This document shows, piece after piece, positions 51,667-60,498 of a stretch of 64,000 nt of DNA. A model generated the notes under the pieces. That model did not search any database. It was not told where the DNA came from and was given only the letters and a program-made list of their open reading frames with translations. Position numbers and translations under genes: made by a program. This DNA is from Azophilus sp965199705 (GTDB taxonomy: Bacteria; Pseudomonadota; Gammaproteobacteria; Pseudomonadales; Azotimanducaceae), in NCBI GenBank assembly GCA_965199705.1, contig OZ241359.1, positions 1,922,001 to 1,986,000 of the forward strand, written 5' to 3'. Each line of letters begins with the position of its first letter. Position 1 is the stretch's first letter.

Positions 51667-54336
51667 CTACCAACCATTCTCGGATGCAGGAACCAGACCC
51701 TTGGTGACCACTTCGTAGAGATCGCGTGACAGTTTCGGCTGCCCCGCCAGGTCCTTCAGCACCGAGCGCATGACCTCGCCGAGCGCCGGCACATAGCGCT
51801 GCCAGCGGGTCAGGGGCGTCGCAAGGCGTGCGGCCATCTGCGGATTGCGCGCATCCAGATCGATCAGTTGCGAAGCCAGAAGTTGATAGCCAGCGCCATC
51901 CGGTGCATGGAAATTGCGTGCGTTGCGCTGGCTGAAGCCGCCGATCAGCGAACGCAACTTGTTGGGATTGCGCGGATCGAACCCTGGATGACGCAGCAGC
52001 TTCTCCAGCACCGACACTGTCGTTGGTCGGGCGCTCGCCAGAACGGAGAGCCACTGATTCACTACCAGGCTTTCCTGCCGCCAGTCCGCATAGAATCGGT
52101 CCAGGATTGCCTGACGATCCGGGAAGGCCGCATTATCGGCAATCCAGGCCAGGGCGGACAGCCGGTCGGTCAGGTTGTCCGCCTGCCGCAGATGTTTGGC
52201 GAGCCGCTGTTCTGCTTCGCCTGAGTCAGCGCCAGCGAGATAGCCAAGCGCCAAGTTGCTCAGGCCACGGCGCGCCATGCCGGTCGGGTCCGGCTGATAC
52301 GGAGCATCTGCCGCGGTGGCTGCATAGAGCGCCGCCCAATCGTCCGCCAGGGCCTCGGAGAGGGCCGCACCCAACGCATCGCGGGCGCCTGTGATGGCGT
52401 GCACATCAATCGTTTCGTACTGCTCGAACAGATAGGGTTCGGACGGCAGGGCCAGCATCTCGCGCAACAATGCCTGGGTCGCCGGGGTTGTTGCCGCGCA
52501 CGCATCGGCAATCAGGCCTCGAAACAGATCGATGATTCGGCTGCTGACAGCCGTGCCCGACTGCTGATCATTCAGTTGTTGCAACAGCAGGGTCTGGCGC
52601 GCGTCCCAGCGGGCAAAGCCGTCGCTGTCGTGCCGAGCGAGGAAGGCCAACTCGTCCGCATCGCGCGGGAAATCCACCCGCACGGGCGCAGAAAAGCCGC
52701 GCAGAAAGCTAACTCTGGGCTCGGTGGGCAAGCCGGCGAGCCGCAGCCGATGGCACGCTTCCCGCAGTTGCAGCACGAGGCTCGCATCACGCACCTCGAA
52801 CGGCGCATCGCTCTCCACCACAAGCTCCGGGGCCACCAGGTCCCGGCCATCCTCGGCCAGAAGCCCGAGCACCACCGGCATGTGCAGCGGCAGCTTGGAC
52901 GATTGTCCCGGGGTGGGCGGACAGGCCTGGGTAATGTCCAGAGTCAAGGCGCCCGCCTGCCAATCGCGCGCGACCTGCAACCGGGGCGTACCGGCCTGGC
53001 TGTACCAGCGCCGAAACTGGCCAAGATCAGCGTCATTTGCGTCTTCCATCGCGACCACGAAGTCGTCCGTGGTCACGGCGGCGCCATCATGCCGGTCGAA
53101 GTAAAGGTCACTGCCCTGCCGGAATCCTGTCGGGCCAAGTAGCTGGCGCGTCATGGCCACCACCTCGGCGCCCTTCTCATACACGGTGGACGTGTAGAAA
53201 TTGTTGATCTCCATATAGGAATCCGGGCGCACCGGATGCGCAAGCGGACCAGCGTCCTCGGCGAACTGAACGCTGCGCATGAAGCTTGCATCCTCGATGC
53301 GCTTTACCGTGCGCGACTGCATGTCCGAGCTGAACTCGGAGTCCCGAAACACGGTGAAACCTTCTTTCAGGCTGAGTTGAAACCAGTCTCGACACGTGAC
53401 CCGATTGCCGGACCAGTTGTGGAAGTATTCATGCCCGATCACGCCCTCCACCCGTTGGTAGGCAGCGTCCACCGCCGTATCCGGCGAAGCCAGCACGCAG
53501 GTGGTGTTGAAGATATTGAGGCCCTTGTTCTCCATGGCGCCGAAGTTGAAGTCCTCCACCGCCACGATCATGTAGATATCGAGATCGTACTCGCGCCCGA
53601 ACGCCTCTTCATCCCAACGCATGGCCCGCTTGAGCGCGCCCATGGCGTAGTCGCACTGGCCGATATTGTGCGCTTCCGAGTAGATCCGCAGCGTCACCTC
53701 ACGCCCGCTGCATGTGTGAAAGCTGTCCTCCAGGCAGGCCAGGTCTCCGGCCACCAGGGCAAAGAGATATGAAGGCTTGGGGAAAGGGTCTTCCCAGGTG
53801 ACGGTGCGCCTGTCTCCGTCGCGCCGGTCTGCTATCAGATTGCCGTTTGCCAGCAGGATGGGAAACTTCTCGGCATCGGCGGATATGCGCGTGGTGAAGC
53901 GTGAGAGCACGTCCGGCCGGTCCTGATAATAGGTGATCTTGCGAAACCCTTCCGGCTCGCACTGGGTGCAGTACATGGCCGAAGACTTGTACAGACCACT
54001 CAATGCAGTGTTCGCCTCAGGCTGGATGCGCGTGCGCACGGTCAGCTCAAACGCATCCGGCGGATCGAACAGCGTGAGGCCCTCGTCCGTGACCTGATAC
54101 TCGTTGCCGGCAAGTAGCCGTCCGTCCAGATGCAACGCCAGCAACTCGAGACCGCGGCCATGCAGGAACAGGGAGGTCTCAGGCTCGGTATCGCGATCCC
54201 TGCGGATGTCGAGGCGCGCCTGCACGCGGGTTTCACCCTCACGAATGTCGAAGTCGAGCAGCGTGCGTTCGGTGCGCCAGGCAGGCGGCTGATAGTCTTT
54301 GCGGTAGATGGTCTTGGCGGGGGTGTTTGTGGACAC
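51667..54336 (-). CDS. pepN: Aminopeptidase N (M1 family)
   Basis: An 889-residue M1 metallopeptidase, near the ~870 of Escherichia coli PepN. The exopeptidase motif is GAMENKGLNIFN and the zinc site is VIGHEYFHNWSGNRVTCRDWFQLSLKEG, covering HExxH and the distal Glu (read here as GHEYFHNW and LSLKEGF). The N-terminal YRKDYQPPAW is conserved. GTG at 54336 is chosen because AGGAG lies just upstream of it on the minus strand; an earlier GTG at 54357 would place that site within the gene. It trims N-terminal residues from cytoplasmic peptides. Confidence 0.95.
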   Translation of the reverse strand: MSTNTPAKTIYRKDYQPPAWRTERTLLDFDIREGETRVQARLDIRRDRDTEPETSLFLHGRGLELLALHLDGRLLAGNEYQVTDEGLTLFDPPDAFELTVRTRIQPEANTALSGLYKSSAMYCTQCEPEGFRKITYYQDRPDVLSRFTTRISADAEKFPILLANGNLIADRRDGDRRTVTWEDPFPKPSYLFALVAGDLACLEDSFHTCSGREVTLRIYSEAHNIGQCDYAMGALKRAMRWDEEAFGREYDLDIYMIVAVEDFNFGAMENKGLNIFNTTCVLASPDTAVDAAYQRVEGVIGHEYFHNWSGNRVTCRDWFQLSLKEGFTVFRDSEFSSDMQSRTVKRIEDASFMRSVQFAEDAGPLAHPVRPDSYMEINNFYTSTVYEKGAEVVAMTRQLLGPTGFRQGSDLYFDRHDGAAVTTDDFVVAMEDANDADLGQFRRWYSQAGTPRLQVARDWQAGALTLDITQACPPTPGQSSKLPLHMPVVLGLLAEDGRDLVAPELVVESDAPFEVRDASLVLQLREACHRLRLAGLPTEPRVSFLRGFSAPVRVDFPRDADELAFLARHDSDGFARWDARQTLLLQQLNDQQSGTAVSSRIIDLFRGLIADACAATTPATQALLREMLALPSEPYLFEQYETIDVHAITGARDALGAALSEALADDWAALYAATAADAPYQPDPTGMARRGLSNLALGYLAGADSGEAEQRLAKHLRQADNLTDRLSALAWIADNAAFPDRQAILDRFYADWRQESLVVNQWLSVLASARPTTVSVLEKLLRHPGFDPRNPNKLRSLIGGFSQRNARNFHAPDGAGYQLLASQLIDLDARNPQMAARLATPLTRWQRYVPALGEVMRSVLKDLAGQPKLSRDLYEVVTKGLVPASENGW

Positions 54337-54401
54337 GCCGAATCTCCTGATGGACACCTCTTGCGTTGAGCAAGTCTCGACCCGCCTGCCGCCAGCCTGC
54401 T

Positions 54402-54441
54402 GCTAAAATGCCGACGACCACGACGGGACGCGCATTTTAGC
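54402..54441. promoter_or_regulatory. Perfect 10-bp inverted repeat in the pepN-xdhC divergent promoter region
   Basis: GCTAAAATGC (54402-54411) and GCATTTTAGC (54432-54441) are perfect inverted copies 20 bp apart. Each carries a TAAAAT that could be a -10 box, one in each direction: plus for xdhC, minus for pepN. The right arm ends 1 bp before the xdhC ATG. It may be a pair of mirror promoters or an operator for a dimeric regulator. Confidence 0.5.
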
Positions 54442-54442
54442 C

Positions 54443-55453
54443 ATGCAAGCGGTCGATCATGAAGTACTGCGCCAGGCAAGCGCCTGGCTGGACGCCGGCT
54501 GCGCCTGCTGGTTCGGCACGGTGGTAGCCACCTGGGGTTCTTCGCCACGGCCAGTCGGCTCCCTGTTCGCCTGCAATGCGGACGGCGACATGGTCGGCTC
54601 CCTGTCCGGTGGCTGCGTCGAGGATGATCTGCTGGAAAAGCTGACCGCCGGCCAATTGGCCAGTGACAGACCCACCTTCTTCGTCTATGGCGAAACTGCC
54701 GAAGAGGCAGAGAAGTTCGGCCTGCCCTGTGGCGGCCATCTGGACATCGTCATCGAACCCTGGTCACCGCAACCGGCAGTACGCGCGCATGTCCGACATC
54801 TCGGCAAGCGGGTCGCCGAGCGACGCATCGTGCGCCGCCATCTGGCGCTTGCAACCGGCGCCTTTGGCCACGAAGACAGGCCAGAGTACGAACCCCTGGC
54901 CTGGGACCCCGATGCCCGCACACTGGCACAATCCTTCGGCCCGCAGCGGCAACTGTTCATCATCGGCGCCGGCATGGTGTCTCGCTATCTGGCGGAGATG
55001 GCGCAGACGCTGGATTTCGAGGTCACGGTCTGTGACCCGCGCGCACAACTGCTGCAGAACTTCGATGTGCCCGGCGTGCAGCGGATCAAAGACATGCCGG
55101 ACGACGCGGTGCGGGCGAGAGCCAGTGACGCCGCCTCTGCCATCGTCGCGCTCACCCACGATCCGAGAATCGACGACATGGGGCTGATGGAGGCATTGAA
55201 GACAGACGCCTGCTATATCGGCGCGATGGGTTCACTACGCACATCAGAAAACCGCAGGAAGCGGCTGAAGATGCTGAATCTTTCAGATGCAGAAATCGAC
55301 CGCCTGCATGCGCCTGTCGGCCTCTCCATCGGCAGCAAGACGCCGCCGGAAATCGCCATCGCCATTCTTGCCGAGATCATCTCGGAACTGGCCAGCGCCA
55401 GGGCAGCAAAGGCGCAATCGCCGATGGCAAGCGCCGACCTTGCCATCTCCTGA
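54443..55453 (+). CDS. XdhC/CoxI family molybdenum hydroxylase maturation protein
   Basis: A 336-residue protein with the XdhC/CoxI domain at the N-terminus (TWGSSPRPVGSLFACNADGDMVG; SLSGGCVEDDLLEKL) and a Rossmann domain at the C-terminus (QLFIIGAGMVSRYLAEMAQT; CYIGAMGSLRTSENRRKRLKML). XdhC-type proteins load sulfurated molybdenum cofactor into xanthine dehydrogenase and CO-dehydrogenase-like enzymes. A MobA-like gene follows, overlapping by up to 14 bp. No structural hydroxylase gene is in the window. The ATG at 54443 directly follows an inverted repeat. Confidence 0.9.
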   Translation: MQAVDHEVLRQASAWLDAGCACWFGTVVATWGSSPRPVGSLFACNADGDMVGSLSGGCVEDDLLEKLTAGQLASDRPTFFVYGETAEEAEKFGLPCGGHLDIVIEPWSPQPAVRAHVRHLGKRVAERRIVRRHLALATGAFGHEDRPEYEPLAWDPDARTLAQSFGPQRQLFIIGAGMVSRYLAEMAQTLDFEVTVCDPRAQLLQNFDVPGVQRIKDMPDDAVRARASDAASAIVALTHDPRIDDMGLMEALKTDACYIGAMGSLRTSENRRKRLKMLNLSDAEIDRLHAPVGLSIGSKTPPEIAIAILAEIISELASARAAKAQSPMASADLAIS

Positions 55454-56060
55454 GGCGCGTCCTGGCGCAAGACCCGGGCTGCGCCTTGGCGCACTGATCC
55501 TGGCAGCCGGGATCAGCCGGCGGTTCGGCAGCGACAAGCGCCAATGGCGCCCAGGCACGGAGCGCTTGCCTGCGGACCTGGCGGCAACGGCGCCCGACGC
55601 GACGCTGCTGGAAGCCACCATCCTGCGCTATCGGCCAGTGTTCGAGACCCTGCTGGTCGTTCTGCGCCCGGAGGACGCCGGTTGGTCCGCCAACCTGCCT
55701 GATTGCGAGCGCGTTTTTGCCGCCGACGCCGAATCCGGGATGGGCAACTCGCTGGCCAGCGGCATTCGCGCTGCAATTGATCTTGATGGCGTCTTCATTG
55801 CCCTGGGAGACATGCCCTGGGTCAGCCCGGCCACGTTGCAGGGTCTCGCCGCCACACTCACCGATACGCAACTGATCGTGCGCCCGATGCACGGTGACAC
55901 GCCCGGCCATCCGGTCGGATTCGGGCGCGCCTGGTTCCCTGCCCTCGCCCGACTGACTGGCGACCAGGGCGCCAACGGATTGATCCGCCAGCACGCCGAC
56001 CTGCGCCTGACGCCAGTGCAGGATCCGGGCGTGCTGCGCGATCAGGACGCTCTCCCGTAG
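55440..56060 (+). CDS. MobA-like nucleotidyltransferase (MocA type, molybdenum cofactor)
   Basis: About 206 residues with the NTP-transferase N-terminus GALILAAGISRRFGSDKRQW, a FIALGDMPWVSPATLQGL motif (Asp for metal) and GHPVGFGRAWFPALA. This resembles MocA, which adds CMP to molybdopterin to make the cytosine dinucleotide cofactor used by CO-dehydrogenase-like hydroxylases. The neighbouring XdhC/CoxI gene supports that. The start is unclear: TTG at 55440 is the first plausible codon, inside the XdhC gene; no ATG lies near the conserved start. Confidence 0.82.
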   Translation: MPSPEARPGARPGLRLGALILAAGISRRFGSDKRQWRPGTERLPADLAATAPDATLLEATILRYRPVFETLLVVLRPEDAGWSANLPDCERVFAADAESGMGNSLASGIRAAIDLDGVFIALGDMPWVSPATLQGLAATLTDTQLIVRPMHGDTPGHPVGFGRAWFPALARLTGDQGANGLIRQHADLRLTPVQDPGVLRDQDALP

Positions 56061-56110
56061 TACATAAATGGGCCAGACTGCTGGTCGAACAGCGAGGCCC
56101 GGTGAGCCAG

Positions 56111-57022
56111 CTACTCGCGACCGCCCAGCCGGGAGGCCCAGTCCAGCTTGCTGCGGCAGGCCTGATAGAAGTCACTGCCCTCCGTATGCACCAGGCGCAG
56201 GGGATGCGCATACTTCTCGATCCAGATGCGATCGCCGGCTTCAAGATCGAAGATGACCTGCGAATCACAGCTGACCTGAGCGCCGCGCACTGGCCCGAGC
56301 GTCACTGTCAGGGTGGCGTCGCCACGCACCACCAGTGGCCGGGAGGTCAAGGTGTGCGGAAACATGGGAACAATGACGATGGCGTCGAGGCTCGGATGCA
56401 TGATCGGCCCGCCGGCGGAGAGCGCATAGGCGGTGGAACCGGTCGGCGAACTGACGATCAGGCCATCGGAGCGCTGGTCATAGACGAAACTGCCGTTCAC
56501 GGCCAGCGAGAACTCCATCATCCGGGCGACGCCGCCAGGATGCACCACCACGTCGTTGAGCGCCCGAGAGCGGGCAATCTCTTCGTCACCACGCAGCACC
56601 GCCGCTTCCAGCAGAAAGTGATCTTCCACGCGATAAGCGCCGCGCAGCACAGCCTGCAACTGTTCGGCAATGCGTTTGGGCGCAATGTCTGCCAGAAACC
56701 CCAGGCTGCCGCGGTTGACGCCAACCACGGGCACCCTCGCATGGGCCAGATCGCGCGCAACGCCAAGCAGGCTGCCATCGCCGCCCACCACCACGATCAG
56801 GTCGCACTGCGCCCCCAACTCCGCACGCGAAACCACAGCCCCCGGCTGATCCGCCACCAGTGCAGCCGTGCGATCTTCCAACAGCACTGGCGCCTGAAGG
56901 CCTTGCAGGCTCTGGACGACAGCGCGCAGGCTCTCCACAACCTGCCCGCCGCCTGGCCGACCGATCAGGCCAATGCGTTTGAATACAGGGCTGGCGGTGT
57001 GTCCGGTCCGGGGTTTGCTCAT
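56111..57022 (-). CDS. nadK: NAD kinase
   Basis: A 303-residue NAD kinase. GGDGSLLGVARDLAHARVPVVG has the essential GGDG, followed by GVNRGSLGFLADI. DGLIVSSPTGSTAYALSAGGPI and VVVHPGGVARMMEF are other family blocks. It phosphorylates NAD to NADP. The ATG at 57022 fits the N-terminus (GLIGRPGG follows). A 34-codon frame ends 7 bp upstream on the same strand. It is convergent with the xdhC-mocA pair. Confidence 0.95.
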   Translation of the reverse strand: MSKPRTGHTASPVFKRIGLIGRPGGGQVVESLRAVVQSLQGLQAPVLLEDRTAALVADQPGAVVSRAELGAQCDLIVVVGGDGSLLGVARDLAHARVPVVGVNRGSLGFLADIAPKRIAEQLQAVLRGAYRVEDHFLLEAAVLRGDEEIARSRALNDVVVHPGGVARMMEFSLAVNGSFVYDQRSDGLIVSSPTGSTAYALSAGGPIMHPSLDAIVIVPMFPHTLTSRPLVVRGDATLTVTLGPVRGAQVSCDSQVIFDLEAGDRIWIEKYAHPLRLVHTEGSDFYQACRSKLDWASRLGGRE

Positions 57023-57029
57023 GGCCGAA

Positions 57030-57134
57030 TCATGCCCCTTCCTTCATGCCGGGTTGAACGGCCAGCTCGGCGATGACCTGGCCGGCTGCGGTTTCGGGAC
57101 GCACCCAATCGCCATCGGTCAGCGATTCGCGCAT
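57030..57134 (-). CDS. Possible 34-codon small protein upstream of nadK
   Basis: The frame starts at ATG 57134 (MRESLTDGDWVRPETAAGQV) and ends 7 bp before the nadK start. Its codons favour G or C in the third position, like real genes here, and an extension upstream of the ATG stays open for 29 more codons. No family is recognised. It could be a short coupled gene or the remnant of a longer one. Confidence 0.3.
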   Translation of the reverse strand: MRESLTDGDWVRPETAAGQVIAELAVQPGMKEGA

Positions 57135-57310
57135 GGCGTCTTCGGGATGGTTGTGGTGGCCGAGGCAGTTTGCATGGAGCAGGTCTCCAACAGGGTTTGC
57201 TGACTGTGGCGATGGTAGCACTCCCGTCGCAAATCTCCTTCTGCAAACCGATGCGCCTCAATCCGCGATGGTACAGCCACCAGATGAGCAGGCCGTGCAG
57301 GATGAAGGCC

Positions 57311-57420
57311 AGCCCGGATATTGCACCAGGGCGCTGGTCAAATGGGCTGATTTACCGCGCCATTCAATGGGTTTTCTCCGGCCTCCGATTTCGACGCGCC
57401 TTCTCGACGACAGTTTGCGC
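57311..57420 (+). repeat. Dispersed intergenic repeat, copy near 57.3 kb
   Basis: It opens AGCCCGGATATTGCACCAGG, agreeing with the minus-strand end of the element at 1764 (AGCCCGAATATTGCACCAAG), then shares GGCTGATTT, TTCAATGG and a TTTGCGCTGGCCGTGCGCTT stretch with the other copies. The order and spacing agree over about 110 bp. No right-hand inverted end was found before the Rpn gene. Confidence 0.7.
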
Positions 57421-57596
57421 TGGCCGTGCGCTTGCTCCCCATCCCGACAAAAACCCACAGCGCAAGCGCCTCGGTTTTCGATTGCCATTGACATCCTCGT
57501 TGCGTTGTTTTTGGGGCTTGGCCGTGGTCCATTTCGCACACGAATTGGCGTTATGTCGCACATGCGAGACCGGTTTCGCAGTGCACAGTGGTCGCC

Positions 57597-58709
57597 ATGC
57601 AGCACGACGCCACCTACAAGGCCGCCTTCGCCCACCCGCGCATGATCCGCGATCAGCTGATCCTGCTCGAACAACTGGTCGGAGACCAATTGCCCATGCT
57701 GCGTCGCCTGCGCCTGGATACGCTGGAACGGCTGCCCAGTGAATATCTGACCGACAATCTGGAACAGCGATTCGGCGACATGGCCTGGCGGGTCGCCTTG
57801 CAACCGGCTTCATCGGACGATGAAGCCGATGAACCACACTGGCTGCACATCCTGGTGATGCTTGAATTTCAGTCTCGCCCAGACTGGATGATGGCCGCAC
57901 GAGTGCAGAGCTATGCGACCCTGCTTTACCTTGCTCTGCACAGGGAAAAACCGTTCAGCGCCAACAACCCGGTCCCGCCAGTGCTACCGATTGTGCTCTA
58001 CAACGGTTCCAGTCCATGGCATGCGCCGCTGAACCTGTCGGCCCTGACGCGCCCAGGCGGGATGGAGGCAGCGTCAGCGGATGTATCAGCACAGGCAGAG
58101 GGTGAAACCGGCAAGCCCGGACCGTTGGGCGCGCATGTGGGGCCGATGGGTCTGGTGGGAGACGGCTATGTTCTGGTCGATCAACAGGCCCTGTTGGGCG
58201 AGGAACTGCCGGAAGGCAATGCGGCGACGCTGCTGGCGTGGATCGAGGGTCTGACCAGTCCAGAAGACCTGAAGCGTGTAGTGGAGCGCTGTTTGCAGTG
58301 GCTTTCCGGGGTGGAAGATGGCAGTCTTTTGGGTGTGCTGCAGCGTTGGCTGGAGGCATGGGTTCGAAATGCGGATATAGGGGACGAGGAGGAGTGGCTT
58401 ATGAAACTGGTCAGGCTGAGGGAATCGACCGACGAGGTGGTGCGACAACCGGCTGACCCGGCTGAGCGGGTGGCGCTATGGAAGCGGCAGCTGATTGAGA
58501 AGGGCGAGGCTGAAGGCGAGGCGAAAGCGTTGGCTCGGGAGCGCGCCCTGCTTGAGCGTATGGTCGCGCTGCGGTTTGGCGGCGATACGGCAGAGCGTTT
58601 CGGCGTCTTGCTGGCGGGCGTTTCCGACCCGGAGCGTCTGGCCGCGGCAGGAGAGTGGCTGATCGAGTGCGAGGACGGCGCTTCGTTGCTCGCGCGAATG
58701 GGTGAGTGA
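57597..58709 (+). CDS. Rpn-family/YhgA-like recombination-associated nuclease
   Basis: A 370-residue protein of the Rpn/PF04754 group. It begins MQHDATYKAAFAHPRMIRDQ, with the Asp and Lys of the family start, and holds HILVMLEFQSRPDWMMAARV (Glu-x-Gln of the PD-(D/E)XK core), then YATLLYLALH and PVLPIVLYNGSSPW. The C-terminus (ERALLERMVALRFGGDTAER) is the usual helical regulatory tail. Rpn proteins promote DNA recombination and act with transposon-like DNA in other species. A repeat copy lies directly upstream. Its flanking DNA looks accessory. Confidence 0.85.
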   Translation: MQHDATYKAAFAHPRMIRDQLILLEQLVGDQLPMLRRLRLDTLERLPSEYLTDNLEQRFGDMAWRVALQPASSDDEADEPHWLHILVMLEFQSRPDWMMAARVQSYATLLYLALHREKPFSANNPVPPVLPIVLYNGSSPWHAPLNLSALTRPGGMEAASADVSAQAEGETGKPGPLGAHVGPMGLVGDGYVLVDQQALLGEELPEGNAATLLAWIEGLTSPEDLKRVVERCLQWLSGVEDGSLLGVLQRWLEAWVRNADIGDEEEWLMKLVRLRESTDEVVRQPADPAERVALWKRQLIEKGEAEGEAKALARERALLERMVALRFGGDTAERFGVLLAGVSDPERLAAAGEWLIECEDGASLLARMGE

Positions 58710-59260
58710 TGTCCGGCTGGCCCTCTCACCGCAACATGACTGCCCGATCTCGATATTCCGAAAGGTACTGAGCCCGTACAGTCACTTTTGATAGCCGATT
58801 GGTATCAAAGCCTATCCCTCCGAGGCGCATCTATCTCATCCGTTTTTTCATGATCGCCTTGTGCGTCTTTGGCAGCACGGTCGTGCCAGCACGATACGCC
58901 TTGCGTACGTGTGGGGCTATGGGCGGATCGATGATGTCTTCATCGAACGGATGAGTCTCGTACGGACTGATTCGATCATGTGCATGACCTTTGACACCAT
59001 GTTCCAGAGACTTGGGTCTTGACGAGACTTCACCTGATTCGCATCCAGGTCTCGTGCTTGCAGGGACATCAGTCTCGGTGGCATCCCTTTCTTGTCTCAT
59101 CGCTTGCGATGTCTTCATCGGATTATATGTGGTGCATGTGGTGTCAATCGTTGGCGCCCCGGATTGCCGCCACCCTGGCGCGCAAGGCGCTGACCGTCAG
59201 GCCCTCAGGCGCCATACGGCGCGTCGCCAGCAACTGAAATTGCCCCGGGATTCAGCCATG
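58710..59260. other. Region of lower GC after the Rpn gene
   Basis: These 551 bp are AT-richer than their surroundings. A 95-residue frame lies on the minus strand (58831-59118). On the same strand TTGACA (59147-59142) and TATAAT (59127-59122) match sigma70 consensus, but the 14-bp spacing is too short for a normal promoter. No RNA gene or repeat is seen. Confidence 0.45.
58831..59118 (-). CDS. Hypothetical 95-residue protein in lower-GC DNA
   Basis: The frame has a balanced but unusual composition and a basic C-terminus (KTHKAIMKKRMR), with a His/Asp/Pro-rich centre (PYETHPFDEDIIDPPIAPHV). Codon use is less GC-rich than in neighbouring genes. No family is recognised and no ribosome binding site is clear. 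It may be a small accessory gene or a chance frame. Confidence 0.3.
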   Translation of the reverse strand: MKTSQAMRQERDATETDVPASTRPGCESGEVSSRPKSLEHGVKGHAHDRISPYETHPFDEDIIDPPIAPHVRKAYRAGTTVLPKTHKAIMKKRMR

Positions 59261-60466
59261 TCAGTCTGTCCAGAACGAAGCGCCGCCGTAGTCCGGCTCC
59301 GCGCACTCGCCGGGCAATGCCGCAATCCAGCTTGAGACCACAGCCAGGCCCCGTTGGTGGCTCACGGAGCGGCCGATTTCCGGCATCCGGGTAGCTGGAT
59401 CATCGTCGGCCATGCGGAACACCAGGATCGAAGCGTCCGGCGCCCCCGGCACAATCGAGTAGCGCCGCCCACCCGTACCCTGGCCAGCGGCGATTGGCGG
59501 CTTGCACAGGCCAAGGCGCCGGAGCGGAACCGGATGGGCATTCAACCACAGACCCGTCGTATCAGCGGCGCCGGCTGGATTGTGGCAGTGGCCGCAATTG
59601 GCGTCGAGATAGGAGCGGGCCAGATGGGCCGGGGAGTCACCAGCGCCGCGCCAATCCGCGTTGCGCGCCCACGTCTCTGCCGAGGGCGCGCCATCGAGCA
59701 AGCCAAGCGCCTGCCAGAGTTCGATCTGATTGTCAGAACCGCCGCCGTAGCCGCGATTGAGTTGGCGCGTGGTCAGGCCAATGGGCATGAGCGCGTCTGC
59801 GGCCTGCCCCGTGACGTGGCAGCTCGCGCATTGGTTGCGGCTCGGCGCCAGGTAGTTCACGGTGCGCACTGTGCCGCCCGGCATGGCCAGCGGCAGGTCG
59901 AGCACCTCGCCGATAATCGACAACCAGGCCTCATCACCGCGCCAGATATAGGTCATCGCCTCCCAACCTTCGGCCTGACGCACCAGCAAGCGCGTTTCCA
60001 GCAGGCGCGAGCGGCTGAGGTCAAGCCGCTCTATCCGGCCATCCCACGCCTCTGCCGCTTGCGCGACGCCGGCCTCGGTGGGATAGAAAAACGTCTTGCT
60101 GACCAGGGTTCCTGCAGGGAACTCGTAGGCCTGATCGGCGTCAAAGCGGGCGCTTTGATTCGGTGGCAGCCAGAGGGTGCGAAGTTTCTGCGCGTAATCC
60201 GTGAACAGCGGGGTATTGACGTCATAGGGCAGGACGTCCCGGCCGAGTGTCAGCCTGTCGCCACGACGCTCGATCACACCCCAATCCGACAGCCGCTGCG
60301 GATATTCTCCAGAAGCGTGCAAACGCACAACCGGCGCCGGCGCGCAAGCCGCCAGCAGAGCGAGCGCACAGACGAGCGCCAGCCCGGACCATGAACCGGG
60401 GACGGCGATAATCGCACAGATTCCTGGCTGCATCCGATGGCAGGGAAGCGGAACAACCTGCTGCAT
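59261..60466 (-). CDS. Dihaem cytochrome c lipoprotein (TIGR03806/SO_2930 type)
   Basis: A 401-residue protein with a signal peptide and lipobox (LALLAAC, Cys near residue 42) and two haem sites: CASCH and CGHCH. The blocks YDVNTPLFTDYAQKLRTLW and VNYLAPSRNQCASCH match the family of c-type lipoproteins encoded beside a parallel beta-helix lipoprotein. The function is unknown, but electron transfer at the periplasmic face is expected. The beta-helix gene lies 32 bp upstream on the same strand. Confidence 0.88.
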   Translation of the reverse strand: MQQVVPLPCHRMQPGICAIIAVPGSWSGLALVCALALLAACAPAPVVRLHASGEYPQRLSDWGVIERRGDRLTLGRDVLPYDVNTPLFTDYAQKLRTLWLPPNQSARFDADQAYEFPAGTLVSKTFFYPTEAGVAQAAEAWDGRIERLDLSRSRLLETRLLVRQAEGWEAMTYIWRGDEAWLSIIGEVLDLPLAMPGGTVRTVNYLAPSRNQCASCHVTGQAADALMPIGLTTRQLNRGYGGGSDNQIELWQALGLLDGAPSAETWARNADWRGAGDSPAHLARSYLDANCGHCHNPAGAADTTGLWLNAHPVPLRRLGLCKPPIAAGQGTGGRRYSIVPGAPDASILVFRMADDDPATRMPEIGRSVSHQRGLAVVSSWIAALPGECAEPDYGGASFWTD

Positions 60467-60498
60467 CAGGCGATCTGACCGACAGACTGGCCGACAGA

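Larger units (their letters stand above)
57023..57596. other. Accessory intergenic region between nadK and the Rpn gene
   Basis: These 574 bp hold a short minus-strand frame just before nadK, a repeat copy at 57311, and a hydrophobic minus-strand fragment (LAFILHGLLIWWLYHRG, about 57252-57310). That fragment stops at the repeat border, so it may be the truncated end of a membrane protein gene. No intact gene or RNA is visible. Confidence 0.5.

Noticed and set aside
59118..59147. Consensus TTGACA and TATAAT boxes upstream of the 95-residue frame
   Set aside because: The spacing is 14 bp rather than 16-18, and the start codon lies too close to the -10 box, so a working promoter for that frame is unlikely.
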